Source: Sphaerosporella brunnea
Taxonomy: Eukaryota; Ascomycota; Pezizomycetes; Pezizales; Pyronemataceae
NCBI GenBank assembly: GCA_008704415.1
Contig: VXIS01000117.1
Location: 1-64,000 of the forward strand
Reading direction: 5' to 3'
DNA: 64,000 nucleotides
A program made the translations under genes and the position numbers. Shown here one piece after another: positions 1 through 11,936 of this stretch (position 1 is the first letter of the stretch; each line of letters begins with the position of its first letter). The notes under the pieces are model-generated. The model was not told the origin of the DNA. It did no database searches and saw only the letters and a list, made by a program, of their open reading frames with translations.

Positions 1-448
1 CAATCCTCCACGGGGTTTCCATCCCCTGCGACTATCTCCCCTTCACCTCTCCTGATATTCCCAACCCTTGTGTTCCACCTGGCCGGACAGCAGCTCCTCT
101 CATCATGTATCTGTCGAGGAGTCGGGGGTGCTGAGGGTATTGGCGTCTGGTGGATTACCGGTCGCTTGCTTCGCTTAGCAACTCCCTTTTCGCTTTCGGC
201 TTTGTAAGCCAATCGGGGTCCGTTAGCGGAGTTGTCCGCGATGGAACTTTGCGGACAATCCTGAGGGGTACGTGCGAGGCTTGCGACGATTGCGGTGGGA
301 TGGGGGGAACGAGGCGGCTTCTCGGTATTCGGCCTGCGTCCAGTGACTCTTGGCCGCTTCTTCCTCTAGGAGACCGCTGAGGTCCCAGAGGGCGACTGGG
401 TTGGCTCCCAGTCCATCTGATCAGCCTGCAGTCGTCTTGCTCGCTAAC
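1..448. other. Unassigned DNA upstream of chromovirus remnant
   Basis: No gene is supported here. The stretch precedes the recognisable integrase tail and may be decayed or rearranged retroelement sequence, but no reverse transcriptase, RNase H or integrase core motif is readable in any frame. Open frames at 150-380 and 155-691 have no recognisable domain. Confidence 0.4.
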
Positions 449-946
449 CGACTGAGCTCTTGGTACATGGTTTGGGAAGGGCCATATAGGATCACCAAGA
501 TCAATGAGGATACAGGCAATTGCACGCTTGAACTCCCCAAGAATAAGCGTGTCTATCCTATCTTCGCCCAAGACTAGCTCAAGCTCTTCCAGCGAATTTC
601 GGACAAGGCCATTCCGCCTTCTCCCTCCAACCACGATGACGAAGAAGAAGACGACCACACTCTTTTCAACATCAAGGAGATTCTCGACCACAAGAAGATT
701 AACGGTATTGATTACTGGTACATCTCTTGGGAGAATTATGGACCTGAAAACAACTCGTGGGAACCTGATGAGAATGTACGCAGCACTGGCGCAGATTCCA
801 TCCAGGAATTCCTTTCGAAGAGAACTCAGGAATATACCTCCACTGCAGTCACTCTTCCTCCCGATTTTTTGTTTCCCTCTGATGATTCTTTCTGTTCCTC
901 TCCTATGTCATCCATCGCTTCATCTGCTTTTGATTTACGTGAGTAA
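449..946 (+). pseudogene. Chromovirus (Ty3/gypsy) Pol C-terminus: integrase tail plus chromodomain
   Basis: This is the 3' end of a Ty3/gypsy polyprotein. The reading frame gives an integrase C-terminal segment (WYMVWEGPYRITKI, then KRVYPIFAQD), one in-frame TAG at 575-577, and then continues in the same frame through an acidic linker into a chromodomain (FNIKEILDHKK, DYWYISWENYGPENNSWEP). The frame stops at 944-946. Chromodomains at this position define chromoviruses and help target integration to chromatin. A purine tract (AAGGGGAAG, 965-973) lies between the stop and the LTR, as expected. No upstream Pol domains remain, so the copy is 5'-truncated or degenerate and the internal stop makes it inactive. 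Confidence 0.8.
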
Positions 947-973
947 CTGTTTCAACTGTTTTTTAAGGGGAAG

Positions 974-1134
974 TGTAAGATTATTACACTTACTATAGTT
1001 TCTTTCTTACGTATTTCCTTACTAAGAGATAAAACCATAAGGCAGTAACGATGGTATGATATCATTATTCTACGAGTTTCTTTTACTTTCTTTAATATGT
1101 TTTGTCACCATGTTCTAGCAGTCTCTAGCCTTTT
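974..1134 (+). repeat. LTR fragment A
   Basis: Starts with TGTAAGATTATTACACTTAC directly after the polypurine tract of the chromovirus remnant, as a 3' LTR should. About 155-160 bp align with the segment at 2537-2690 with scattered mismatches, and the match is then lost. The LTR is therefore interrupted, truncated or diverged after about 1134. The opening TG fits the LTR terminal rule. Confidence 0.65.
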
Positions 1135-2536
1135 CGATGTTACTGTAACGAGGCTCTGTCTACCAGAGTGTCGTGGAATTGAACTCGTGACCTTGGGGAA
1201 AAGCAAGGCAAAGTCCTAAACGGTGGGGTTTTAAGGGCTATCTTGTCGTGTGGACACTAATGGTTCTTGTTGCTGAAGATAAAGGGGTTCTCTCGGCGGA
1301 AGCAATCCTACTTATAGTAGAACACCGCTCCAGAGACTACCGTCTCCCTGAGTAATACTCAGCCTTTACTCCTTGCTGGCTTTCCGACAGTCTCTACGAC
1401 TGCGGGCGTCAAGGCGCGCACAGAGATCACCTCACCTTCCTATGACTTACTCTTTGATTCCAAATCATGAGTCATAGACATGAGTCGCACCCGGATACCC
1501 CGCTCCGTAAGCGTTGTATTCTCGTGTTGCAGGAAGATGCTCAGCCCTATTGGCTCCATCTCCCGATCTTCTGCGTCGCATGCCCTACGCAACAACCACA
1601 CTTACTATGGAGGTTCTAGGCCGAGTGATTCTTCCCTTTTTTCGGCTCTATGCCTTCCAGTTGATCACTCCTGACCCCTCCGATCGTCAGGCTAGTTCCT
1701 GGAACAGGCAGGTCAACGAAGATATCTCTGAAGAGCTCTAACAATAGCCTATACTATTGTCATCTCCGAACCGGATGCTCTTCCCAGGTAGCGTCCCACC
1801 TGAGGCACCTGATCTCCGAGTTCCTCCATAGCGTCACTCAAGCTAGCTACTATGATCCGGAGCCACCCAGCTATCACGTGCCCTCCAGGCGATCACTATG
1901 CAGACTCTATTCTATTCCCCTAGCTGACTACTTAGAGCACATGTCACGTGACCATACCCGTGACAGTTACGTCACCTTGGAATCTTCTAGTTTCCACAAG
2001 GCGGGTGTGGGTGGTTGAGGTGACGGTTGGATCGTGGTCTATACTGAGGTGGATTCTACTTTTTTAGAATCATCAGGACCCGCGGGAACCATGGCCCGCG
2101 GAAGCACATTGTGATGCAATCAGACAGTCACCGAATCCGTGAAATCATGTTCTCGTTGCGAAAATAATTGAGAGCAGCGGATTGTGGTCCAAGCCGGTGT
2201 TCAAACGCACCCTTAGCTTTCACGTTGAATGTATGCCTTTCCTCGTTACTAAACCTTTGTATGTCAATTTAAGTCCCTCTGTTCCAATCTAAATCCTGAT
2301 ATTTTGCATCGCACGTCACGTCCCGCCTCGCGATATCACCTTGGCTTCTATTTTTGTCTCCGTCCGTCATCCCTCTGTACGTCAGTATCTTGTGTCCCTC
2401 CAGTCTGTCCCCTACCCTTTCTGTTACTGTAGATTCAGTAAACCGAAGCACAACCTACTCGTCTTGTTGTCTTGTACCCAAGCCACACAATGGCGATCTA
2501 TCATGACCTTTAAATCCCTCAAGACCTTTGAGCAGC
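1135..2536. other. Intergenic, no gene seen
   Basis: No supported coding region. At about 1168-1220, read on the minus strand, there is a weak tRNA-like signature: a B-box-like GAGTTCAATTCC preceded by a CCTTG/CAAGG stem. The T-stem does not pair, so it is at best an old tRNA or SINE relic. It lies between the two related LTR segments. Confidence 0.35.
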
Positions 2537-3120
2537 TGTAAGATTATTACACTTACTATGGTTTCTTTCTTACGTATTTGCATACTAAAAATCAAACTAC
2601 GTCACAGTAAAGATGGTATGATGTCAGTATTTCACAAGTTTCTTTACCTTTCTTTACTATGTCATTTTGGAAGCTTCTAGCCTTTGCAAGGTAGACTTTG
2701 TAAGTCTTATGACCATTCTTTCCTTGATTACAAACTTGACACCAAGCTGCTATGACATCACGTATTTGACATTGTTGGCTATAAAAGCTGCGAGCGTTTC
2801 CTACATTCACTCTGTTCTCTTTTTTTATTACCGCCTTTCGAACAATCTTAAGTATATCGACTATCTATCAATAAATCCTAAGTTAATCAGTGACATGCTT
2901 TCAAGTATCCTTTTGGTAGTTATCAAGTCTGATACACAAAAGATTCTGAGTTTATTGGCATCTGTGAAATAGCGGATCTTATCATCTCACGAAAAGGTTA
3001 CTTCAGAGATTTTTTACAAGTTGCCGATGCTTCTGCCGTTTACATTCAGAGAGTGGTTTTTTCTTCATCACCTTGCTGACCACTACATATCTTACCCAAC
3101 TACATATCTTCCATAACTAC
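2537..3120 (+). repeat. Solo-LTR-like segment B
   Basis: The first 155 bp match LTR fragment A (974-1134), including the same TGTAAGATTATTAC start. Further in there is a TATA box (CTATAAAAG, 2779-2787) and an AATAAA at about 2869, the usual promoter and poly(A) parts of an LTR. No retroelement ORFs flank it, suggesting a solo LTR. The 3' end is uncertain; repeated ACTACATATCTT motifs around 3082-3120 may mark it. No clear target-site duplication was found. Confidence 0.5.
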
Positions 3121-5030
3121 ATAGTTTGTTTGTTTGTTTTAATTATAATGTATTCGGTCGCTTGCGGCCATGACATATACATACAGGAGAGAAACAGACT
3201 ACCTTTGGGCCTCACGGGCCTACAAACAGGCGTGCTTGGCCTGACGGCTCTCTCAAGGAAATTATGTAAAAAGTGTGAATCGAAAACCCAAGAAGCCTCC
3301 TCCAACCCTTCAGTGAAAGTGATTCCTATATCGACTTGACGTGCTCCCTCCCCGATCGGCCCACCATGTGCATTCCTCCGCGCATATGCACACCCTCTTT
3401 CAACGCCCAAAAGATCTCAAAGATCGCTGTGCCCTCGATGTCGGGGATATTTCACCCTCTGGAACGTGGTCTCTTTGCTGTCTGAAACCATGATCCCCAC
3501 ACTGCAATTGGCCCCGCTCGGGGCACCGGATGAGTCCTAGTTACCGGCGACTGCGATTTGTGGGGGTTAGGTGCCTCTGCCTACCCACAGAGGGGGCCCC
3601 ACTTTGCCGGGTTGCGGACTGGTCGATCGGTATACGCGCACACGCTCAGGAGTTATCGCTCGCTTGCTTCGCACGATATAGTTCCATTCCGTCTCAATGG
3701 GGGGCTCACTGCAAGCGCTATCGCCTTGCTAATTGCCGTTAAACGTTCATTCCAACGAGTTGCCATGCGGACTATCGGTTGAGGTTAATACTGAGTGGTA
3801 GCAAGCGAATCGCGGGGGCAAATGAGTTGTTGAATAGAAACCGTGCACTCTACCTCGCCTGGTAGAGCGGACACACACACCACAAAAACATCGTGAAGCC
3901 AAAGTGTGCGGGGTTTTCAGTGTGCCAACGCACAGGCTTGGCATTTCCGGGCGGCTAGTGTGGTTGTCAAGGGTGTGTGTAATAACTACATAGTTTACAT
4001 AAGAATGTTCACTGTCCACTGCTGTTTTCCTCGGTCCAAACCAGTGTTCTCATTCGCAATGGACTAGATCGATGCCATCCACCTGGAGCGCATACTGGAC
4101 TCGTTTCACAGCAGTCAGTTTGGTCCGGACTGCAGTCATAGACAGACCGTGCCGAACACTGGTACCTACAGTGCTTATAAGCTCCCTATCGAGTAACAAG
4201 TCGTTAGAAATCTGAAGAAGGCTTCTGATAAGCATATCATGAAGATGGTTAATAATACAGCCTGACGCCAAGCTGGAAACTTCAACCATGACGAGTCTGA
4301 TTCTGACCAAGAGCTTTTAAATGCTCCAATTAGACAGTGTGACCTTCCCTTAACCACTATATAGTTCAGGCGGCTCGAAACCAGCAGTTCTGCGGGCTGG
4401 CTTGGTCGAGATGTTGGCGATAATCAATCACTACGCTCCTCCATAGCTCCGCACCCGATCCTAGAGCTGCGCTCCACAATGCGCCACACAGTCACAGCTA
4501 ATCACTCAGCCTCTGGTAGGGTAAATTTTCCGTGTTGAGCCACCGCGTTGGGCCACAGATGCGGCTCACTTTGCTCTATATATGGTGATTGTATACCGTA
4601 TTATCTCTGTCGCAGGGCAAGAACTCTGCCGCGGAAGTATGGTTGCAAGGAACCGCCGGCTTGGGGTGCAGGACGCTCTAGAGCGGCGGTTGGGACCGAG
4701 AAGAACCTTAAACGAAGCGCAGTGGAGACAGCGCTCGCCTGGGGACCCGTGACCGCGTCCTGGCTTCACCAGCCGTCTCCTCCTTGTCTCCAGCGTTGGC
4801 TTTCCATCTCGCACCTCGTTCCACCACCCCGCGCTGTTTAAGGTTCTACTGTTTTTTCGGTCTCCATCACCAACAGCCGCTCCAGAGCGCCCTCCACGCC
4901 GAGCCTGCGGCCCATTGCAGTCACGCATCCGCGGCAGATTTCTTCCCTTACGACCGAGACGATACGGCGCAGAGCTCAGTTTATGCGATATTCTCAGACT
5001 CAGCGATACGACGATCAGATCGGAACAGAT
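3121..5030. other. Intergenic, no gene seen
   Basis: No convincing gene. The 15-mer ATAACTACATAGTTT occurs at 3113-3127 and again at 3982-3996, which may mark duplicated repeat ends. The remaining open frames are short and lack recognisable domains. Confidence 0.35.
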
Positions 5031-5864
5031 AGTTTATGATAGGATAATGCCGTATTGTGCCGCTAATAAGGCAATTTCGCCGACCGGCGCTGAAGTATAC
5101 TGACACGTACCGTTCAGCGGGCAGTGAAGCTGGATGGGACGTGTTTCGACGCGAGCTGGAGTGCGAAGACGCGACGTGAAAAGTCAAAAAGAATGGTGCA
5201 GCTTGACTGCGGGCTAATGCTGACGGAGGGCTGGCCCGCCACGGTCGACGGAGCAGGAGGATTCGGGCGGTTGACGGAATGGAAGGATCTAGGCTGGCTG
5301 GAAGGGTTTTCTTTCGGAGGATGGAAGGGTCTGCGCTGGTTGGAAGAAAGGGTCTAGGTGCCGGAAAAGAGATTGTGGCGGATCGGCGCGGGGAGAGCGG
5401 GAGGGTCTGGATGGACCTCGAGGCCCCCTTTAAATGGGGCCCCGAGGACCCCGGCCGGAATCCTCTCCTCAACCCAGACCGCTCGTCTTCGCACAGTTTT
5501 CTGCCCGCCCACCAAGACCCCTTTCTTCCTTTGCTCCATTTCCCTGTAGCTCTGCCCACGGGCGAGGCTGGGAGCAGTTTAGGCTAGGCCCGAGGGGCTC
5601 GGGGTTGGAGCGATCGGGTCACCAACTCCCACCCCTCGGTCCGGGCTAGGGGCAAACCTTTGGATACCTTAGTTGTTCACAGTTATTTGTTTGGTTTTAA
5701 GTTCTCATTGTTTGTCGAGTCTCAAATACATCACCGCGGTCTGCAACGTCGCTTTCGACCGCCTATCACACAGCTTCACTGCCCGCTGAACGGAACGTGT
5801 CAGTACGCTTCGGCGCCGGCGAAGTTGCCTTATTACCGGCACAATACGGCATATGATAAACCGT
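5031..5864. mobile_element. Non-autonomous DNA transposon with ~100-bp inverted repeats
   Basis: The left arm, 5031-5132, is repeated inverted at 5771-5864. The shared blocks include GCCGTATTGTGCCG, AATAAGGCAA and CGTTCAGCGGGCAGTGAAGC, separated by small indels. The 5-bp string CAGAT lies immediately outside both arms (5026-5030 and 5865-5869) and could be the target-site duplication. Near the centre is an almost perfect 12-bp-arm palindrome (5416-5447, CCTCGAGGCCCC / GGGGCCCCGAGG). No transposase is encoded; the interior is purine-rich filler. The superfamily cannot be assigned. Confidence 0.65.
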
Positions 5865-6158
5865 CAGATCAGCACTCTTGGAGAGAGTGTTCACGTCATC
5901 GCGGGAGATTTGCAACCAGACTCAAAACCCTAACTCTAACCCACTTTGATCTTTTCCTGCGCTCTACTCCTCCCGCTTCGATATTTACCAGCTCGCACCT
6001 ACGAACCATCCCCGCCTAATCGATTGTCTGCCTGCACTGCATCCCTTGCCTGAGTGCACTTGGTTCTGCGTTCGAAGCGGCTTACGCAACTCCATTCCTA
6101 TTCTCTTTCTGTCCCTGCGGAGTAGCGCAACGCACAGACTCGCGACCTTTGCCCAACA

Positions 6159-9100
6159 ATGGAGGCGCCAGGCGAGCCATCATCGAAAGCGCCGGATCGC
6201 ATACCGCAGTCAGTCGTGCCGCAACAGACAAAGAAGGAACTTTTGGAAGCCCTGAGGCGCTTGCAAATACCGCCCGAAGAGGTGGCTCAGTACCTACAGG
6301 AACAGCGAAAGCAAATCTCGCCAACTAGCGACTCAAGCATCTCAATTGGCGACTTTGATAAAATCAGAGAAGCCTGGAAGAAGGACTATTTGGGAGGATC
6401 GATAGATGTTTTCCGCAGCGTGGTTGGCGATGCGCAAAAGGCGTTCGGGGATCACCGCCACTACGCCAAGTTCTTTCCCATCATTCAATCCTCGGGCGCT
6501 GGAAAATCGCGTATGATTGATGAGTATTCTAAGTCCTCAGTCGGAATAGTTTTCACCTTACGCTTGCGTTCACAGACAGGCTATCCCCCGGGAGACGTTG
6601 AGATCACTCGTTTTCTACGGCAAGCCATATACTCAATTCAGGACGGACGCACTGAACACGCAATAGTCGTCTCTCTGCTCGCCGCAGCGGTAACAAACGG
6701 TAGGCTATGCTATTGAATTCTTCCTGTCCCGAGCAGTGACGCTGACTGATAGACACAGTTGCGAAATACTTGAACGAGTATCGGGAAAAACACAAAACGT
6801 CGACAGGCTTTGCCGGCTATCTGCACGGGAAAATGCAGCCTGCGAATGAATCCATCCCAGATGTTGACGCCGAGTCGATTGCTGCCACGAGGTGCGAATT
6901 CCGCAAGAAGTTCTGCGCCGAGATTATAACCGATGCTTCTGATATGGTCGAAATTTTGATGAAGGATTTATCTTGGAAGGCAATCTTCGCCAAGACGTCA
7001 CCGAAATACGATGCTATGAAGCACCACAATCAGGTAAAACAATGGCTACTGGAACCATTGCAGAAGCTGGTTGACAGCCTCAAGACCGGCGGTGGGGATA
7101 GTTCTAAGCACTCGGTGCCTCTGTTTTTCGCCTTCGATGAAATATCGAACCTAATCTCAGAAGACAACCGATGCGTTTTCCTGGCACTGCGCCGGGTGGT
7201 CCGGCTTATGGCGGGGCTGCCGGTGTGGGTGTTCGCGTTGTCGACGCAGTCCCCAATGGAATCCTTTACTCCAGCAATGAAGCAAGACCGATCAGCCCGG
7301 ATATTGAAGGTAACGCTTGAGACAGTTCCGCCTTTCTACTCTTTCATGCTTGATGTTGAAGACACGCGTCGTTTTACCTCCAGTGGAGGGCCACCAAGGA
7401 TGTCTCTCAGTGAGGTGGGAACAATTGATCACATGTGTACATACGGCCGTCCCTTGTGGCTGGCCATGAAGGGTACCCACACAGACAGCGTGCGGGAACA
7501 AGTCGTTATGAAACTGTTGTGTTGCGAGCCATATAACCCGGGCGACCGGAGTCACGTCCTGGCGTTCCTTTCCAACCGGATCTCTCTCGACCCCTGTTTG
7601 GACTCTCAAGAGGCTGTAAACCTTGCGCTACAAGCCGTACAATCGCACTTGCGGTGGATTGTCGGATTCGATCCGGCGTTTGGGTATATACGGACATTGT
7701 CACCGTCGGAACCGCTCGTGTCGGAAGCTGTCGCAGATCGCCTGATGGGAGAGACGGAAAACTCGAGCACTCTCTGGGCCCAGACCATCCAGACGCTCTA
7801 TTCACAGCTACTGACAACCGGTCTAGTGGATCTTGGACTGTCCGGGGAGCTTGTCAGTCGACTTTTATGCATACTCGCGCGAGACATCGTGGTCAAGTCA
7901 TTCAACGAACAAGATTACAAGCCGAAATACTGTCAGCCGTTCGGCGTCATTGCGTTCATCGAAGCATTGTTTACCCAGTCCGCGGAGATTTTAGACCAGC
8001 CGGCTGTTCTCAGTCGCAAAGACCCGGAATGCACGATTCGACGAGTTTTCAGCTCCGCGAATATGAACTTCACGCATTTTGTGTGCACCGATCAACAGCT
8101 CACATCAAATAAGGTACAAGAACTAATTCAGGCACTGATGTATCGGCAAGCGGCACTACAATTGGCACGTACACAACACACGTGGGATATTCTGATTCCT
8201 GTCTACATGGGACCACCAGACGACGTTTTCGATCCCGCGTTGACTACCGTTTTCCTGATCCAGGTGAAAAACCGTATGAAACCCAACACTTACTTCGTGA
8301 GCGCAAAGGAGTACGAGTACATCTTCGGCAAGACAAATCCTATCATTACCATCCTGATTGACCTCGGTGTGAAGGCCTCGGAGGTCAAACCGACGGAGTC
8401 ATATAGCCAGACAGTATTTGCTTTCACCATAACAGGTAGCACTAAAGATACGTACAACTGCATCCGGGAAGACGACCTGGAAGTCACTATTGGATATATG
8501 CTGGGCCGCCCGCGGTCGGGATACGGCCATGGCATTCAAAAAAAAATGTCGGAATTCAACGATCGCTTTCGCCATCACGCCTTTGATGACATGTATCGCA
8601 CAGATTTTGTTCCTGCCGAAGCGGTTGATATTGTGCCTTCCGCTGCTACAGGCAAGGGGAATGCGGTCGCATCCAGCTCAAGGACCGGACACGCCGTATC
8701 GGAAACGTCAGCCAACTCACCGCAAAACGATCCGGAGGATAAAACGGACGATAATGTGCTTTACGATGCTAAAGGCAAGGGGAAAGCTGTCGCAACCAGC
8801 TCAAAGCTTCGCACGACCGGATACACCGTATCAGAGGCGTCAGCCAACTCACCGCAAAACGATCCGGAGGACAAAGCGGACGATAATGTGCTTTACGATG
8901 CTAAAGGCAAGGGGAAAGCTGTCGCAACCAGCTCAAAGCTTCGCACGACCGGATACACCGTATCAGAGGCGTCAGCCAACTCACCGCAAAACGATCCGGA
9001 GGACAAAGCGGACGATAATGTGCTTTACGATGCTAAAGGCAAGGGGAAAGCTGTCGCAACCAGCTCAAAGCCTCCTCGCACCACCGTATCGGACGCGTCA

Positions 9101-9322
9101 GCCAACTCACCGCAAAACGACCCGGACGACAAAGCGGATGATATTGTGCCCTCGGCGAAACCGCTGGAGGGGAGCGAAGGTGGCCCCAGCACGCGTACAA
9201 GGGCTAGGTCGAGAATAACGGGCGAAAGCTCTTCAACAGCGGCCGCACCAACTGGCGGGAAACGCAAAGCTATACATCAACCTACTGGGACGGCTAAACG
9301 GGGTCGTCGTGGAGGAAAATAG
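6159..9322 (+). CDS. Crinkler/RHS-like protein: P-loop NTPase plus PD-(D/E)XK-type nuclease
   Basis: Two exons, 6159-6699 and 6759-9322, are joined by a 59-nt GTAGGC..ACAG intron, giving 1034 residues. Without splicing, the first frame ends at 6716. A Walker A motif (QSSGAGKS, residues 110-117, in the context FFPIIQ) and a Walker B motif (FFAFDE, residues 303-308) mark an NTPase. A downstream segment around residues 665-690 (VFDPALTTVFLIQVKNR) has the D..(Q)xK pattern of a restriction-like nuclease. This pairing is known from Crinkler and trypanosome RHS proteins and is common in basidiomycetes. The C-terminal ~250 residues are a hydrophilic repeat tail ending in a basic patch (KRGRRGGK), suggesting nuclear action. 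AATAAA follows the stop by about 57 nt. No signal peptide is visible. The family link is motif-based, not searched. Confidence 0.75.
6700..6758 (+). other. Intron of the Crinkler/RHS-like gene
   Basis: GTAGGC donor, CTGAC/CTGAT branch-like sequence at about 6742-6750 and ACAG acceptor. Removing the 59 nt joins the frames in phase 1 and gives an uninterrupted 1034-residue product. Confidence 0.7.
8648..9140 (+). repeat. 132-bp coding tandem repeat, about four units
   Basis: Unit starts at 8771, 8903 and 9035 are spaced exactly 132 bp (44 codons). The 8771 and 8903 units look identical base for base, and shorter divergent units flank them at about 8648 and 9035-9140. Each encodes a block such as GKGKAVATSSK followed by SANSPQNDPEDKADD. 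The length is a multiple of three, so copy-number change keeps the frame. Identity between neighbours points to recent duplication or gene conversion. Confidence 0.9.
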
Positions 9323-9378
9323 AAATGAGTCCAAGTTTGTGCGCGATGAAAAATCTGTCATATCTACCACGCGCAACC

Positions 9379-9384
9379 AATAAA
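9379..9384 (+). promoter_or_regulatory. Poly(A) signal AATAAA
   Basis: Canonical hexamer 57 nt after the stop of the upstream gene, followed by T-rich DNA at about 9400-9430, consistent with its 3' end. Confidence 0.6.
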
Positions 9385-11720
9385 GACTGTACTGTTTTCC
9401 GTTTTTTTTTGTTTTTTTTTTCCTACTGTTTTTCCAGGCAAATAGGGGTCAAGTAGAGGTACTGGTAGTTGGGCAGTTGGAGGGTGAGAATTCTTGGTGA
9501 GCATGGACTGGCGCAGCATGCTCACCCTGAACCAGGAGCCGTTCGTGGTAGGTTCAATATGTGGTTAACACGTTGGCTGATGTAGCCGTGAGCAGGTGCA
9601 AGCAGCGATCTTGGGGCTATATCTCAACTAGTTCAGGTCAAGCAATCACGACGGCGGCGGCAATGGATTCAACACTTTCAGCAGCCCTAGGACGGCTAGG
9701 GACGGTTGCGAGGTGGTGAGGTGGTCGCGAGTTTTCAATGTTGGCCACCAGGGCTAGGGCTAAATGCACACAGTAACCATAACAGTGTGTAATGCTGTGA
9801 ATGAAGCGGCAGCTCAAGCGGTCAATAGCGGATTAACATTGTCTTCCAAAAGTTGGAAATTGCGGGAGGTATGTGCTTCACCGACGACGTCTCCCAACTG
9901 CCATGCATCCATGGAATGCCCCGGGGTGGCAATTGTCTTGATTTTTTTTGAGGGGGGGAGATCTGAGAATAGCGGCGTGGGCTCTTCGAACCAAGGCAGC
10001 TGCAACCCCTCCTTCTTTCTCTGTTCACCTCCATACAAGACATCAAGTCAAAGTACTCAGAGTACAGAAAATACCCAAGCTTTGCTATTTGCCATCAGGT
10101 GCCATCTATTCACTGCAAAGGGTGTCGAGAACCGGCACCACCGGAAGCTTCGATAACTCGCCGATAAGCTCAACCCCACCAGCCCTGCTGCCGGCCGCCC
10201 ATCGTGCGCATAACCGTATGATTACAGGCATATAGGCGACGTGTAAAAACCGAGGCTGACGTACCTAGCTCTGCTCTCACGCCTACACACTGCACAGTTA
10301 CACACCAGTCTGCAGCCTGACCACGGCTAAGCCATCTCCGTTGGCCTACCGACATGAATAAGAATCCGTCTGCACCCTTCGGCAATCTTTTACTGCGCAC
10401 TGTATGACTTGGAAGCAGCCGCCCTGGAGGTTCTGAATGCATCAAATCTATACACTCCTCCGTGAGAGCTTGTGGGCCTTTGACAGGTTGAGATTTGACT
10501 AAAAGCACATTCTCCAGCACCCGATTCTACCGCTCTATTTCAGGCTACCTGCGTACGTCAAACAGGTTGCCGTTTTGCCTGAGAGTACGCATCCTGGCCC
10601 TTCTGAGCCCTAATGAATTGAATGTATCACCGCCGTTGGCTTTGTAAGGAATGGGAGCGAGGCTAGAACAGGGGCAGACGAGCCTTAAGATCTAAGTGCA
10701 CAGACAAGGAGATGGAATACGGACAAGACTGCAACAAAGGGGTGTTGAGGTTATATCGCGATGGTGCACAGACAAAGGGTTTTGAGCCCCTAGCACTGAG
10801 AACACGCGGCAGGCGGTGAGCATAGCACCGGGTTTAGGAGGAGGAGAGGTCAGCCATATCTCTAAATATTAGTTTAAGACCAGCAAGCACGCCGACCACG
10901 GCTGAAGATTGAGCGTGCTGAGGGGCCGTAGGATGGCAGCCGCAGGTCAAAATGCGACCAGCTACTGGTCCCGGATCTACTCGCCAAGATCAACCTTCAC
11001 CTTGGTGGTGCATGTGATTCCGAGTGATGCCGTGACCGCGCCAGATTTTCCATCCATTCAAAATTGCGAGGATACAGGCACAGGATGCGAATAAATGAGT
11101 TCGTGGTTTGTAGGAAGTTGTCTTGTATATTGAACTCAGTTGACGGCCTGGGCTGTCGCTGTTGGCGAGCTTTCAAAAATCGAATTTTAGTACGTACCAC
11201 CCAAGGTGTATCTTGCCGGCAGGCCAGCCTGCCCAGCAGATGATCTCCCGTGTCACCGTAGATATTTTCTGCCGCCGAGATCAACAACCGTCAACCCGAC
11301 AAGCACACCTTTACATGAGGTCTGCACCGAGTTCCTTGGCCACCGGCACCCGTCCAACTGCCTCGGTAAACAGTGCATTCGCACCGTTCACTGTTGAGAG
11401 TTATTGGTACATGCTTCGCTCGCGAGACGCCTCGGTGGCTCAGACCGCGGTTAGGGGCTTATTTTGCCGCCTCGCGTCGGCTGTTTGACGCGGAAACGCC
11501 AGCTGCACTCTACTCCAGGGAATAGCCGTCCTTCGGCGGCGGGGGGATCGCCTTCTTGCCTCCATCGGGGTGTGGCAATCTTTCGGCGGTGGAAATATTG
11601 CCTTCCCGCTGCTTTGGCCATCGAGTCATCTAAGCGCAAATGAGCTGTTCGCGAACGCTGCTCGTAAAAAACACCAGCGAATCTCTTATATCCCACAGTT
11701 CTAGAGGCCTATTTCCAATG
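9385..11720. other. Intergenic, no gene seen
   Basis: No supported gene. It contains a perfect 10-bp-arm hairpin at 9496-9526 (GGTGAGCATG, 11-nt loop, CATGCTCACC), nested in longer GGGTGAG / CTCACCC symmetry. Open frames such as 9764-10156 and 10170-10520 have no recognisable domain. Confidence 0.4.
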
Positions 11721-11936
11721 CACCCCACTTTTTCCGTGCTGATCAAAAATACCACACTTTCAGCGAGTGATATTCTGTGAGCACCCGCCCCCCCACGCCA
11801 AGCGCTTGTCGCGGATGCGTACCAGTGGAAAAAGGGCAGGCCGCGGGCGGGCGGGCGGACTAGGCCGCATTCCGGACCATGCTCCTCGGGATGCGCCCAG
11901 TGCGGTATTTTTGACTAACACGGAAAAAGCGTGGTA
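11721..11936. mobile_element. MITE-like element with ~35-bp imperfect inverted repeats
   Basis: The left arm 11721-11756 (CACTTTTTCCGTGCTGATC, then AAAAATACCACAC) recurs inverted at 11899-11936 (CTTTTTCCGTGTTAGTC, then AAAAATACCGCAC). The unit is about 216 bp and encodes nothing. No clear target-site duplication was found, so the exact ends are uncertain. Confidence 0.6.

Noticed and set aside
1150..1225. Possible tRNA gene on the minus strand
   Set aside because: A B-box-like sequence and one stem are present, but the T-stem does not pair and no acceptor stem or A-box is convincing.
5924..5943. Telomere-like CCCTAACTCTAACCC
   Set aside because: Only two degenerate units; similar TTAGGG-like words elsewhere (about 22126, 23890) are also single. 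Not evidence of a telomere.
8490..9218. 242-codon frame overlapping the end of the Crinkler/RHS-like gene
   Set aside because: It is the repeat tail read in another frame; its internal repeats mirror the 132-bp units.
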